The translations under genes were made by a program, and so were the position numbers. A DNA stretch of 5,580 nt from Desulfuromonadaceae bacterium (lineage in GTDB: Bacteria > Desulfobacterota > Desulfuromonadia > Desulfuromonadales > Syntrophotaleaceae), in assembly GCA_021107335.1 (NCBI GenBank), contig JAIOSZ010000022.1, forward strand, positions 1-5,580, given 5' to 3'. The first letter of the stretch is position 1; the number at the start of each line of letters is the position of its first letter. Under the pieces are notes generated by a model. It was not told the DNA's origin, ran no database searches, and saw only the letters and a list, made by a program, of their open reading frames with translations. This document shows, piece by piece, positions 5,557 through 5,580 of the stretch.

Positions 5557-5580
5557 ATGTGCCATATGTCGGTTAATTCA

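Overview
The window reads as a bacterial chromosome segment of roughly half GC, with five clear protein genes, one interrupted gene and an unusual amount of non-coding sequence. The mix suggests a Gram-negative proteobacterium or desulfobacterium: an outer-membrane beta-barrel gene, two exported proteins, a cysteine-rich redox-type protein of a family common in anaerobes, and a lone PAS domain with a CHKP motif. A Desulfuromonas-like anaerobe is my best guess, by inference only; no rRNA or marker gene is present.

Layout: positions 1-555 hold no gene I can defend. They do contain a nested stem-loop (242-289), a short terminator-like hairpin (362-382) and an AT-rich dyad (460-479) ahead of the first gene. 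A C_GCAxxG_C_C family protein (556-909, plus) and a lone PAS-domain protein (1099-1440, minus) converge on a strong 13-bp-stem terminator at 1012-1047. A 432-base gap follows, with a possible minus-strand promoter and a nested inverted repeat. Next is a two-gene operon (1873-2361 and 2358-2786, plus) with an ATGA overlap, encoding two small exported proteins of unknown function. It converges on an outer-membrane beta-barrel gene (3019-3672, minus), with a hairpin at 2925-2951 between them. A further gap of about 440 bases has a long imperfect hairpin just upstream of the barrel gene. The window ends with a complete NAD(P)-dependent aldehyde dehydrogenase (4109-5542, minus) that retains all its catalytic residues.

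The most notable observation is that the barrel gene is intact from its ribosome binding site and signal peptide to its C-terminal phenylalanine, except for one in-frame TAG. That TAG is codon 24, the first residue after the predicted signal-peptide cleavage site. A recent point mutation, a sequencing error and genuine readthrough of TAG all fit. The genes do not form one pathway: strands alternate and they look like independent small units. I found no CRISPR array, rRNA, tRNA, complete insertion sequence or recognisable defence system.
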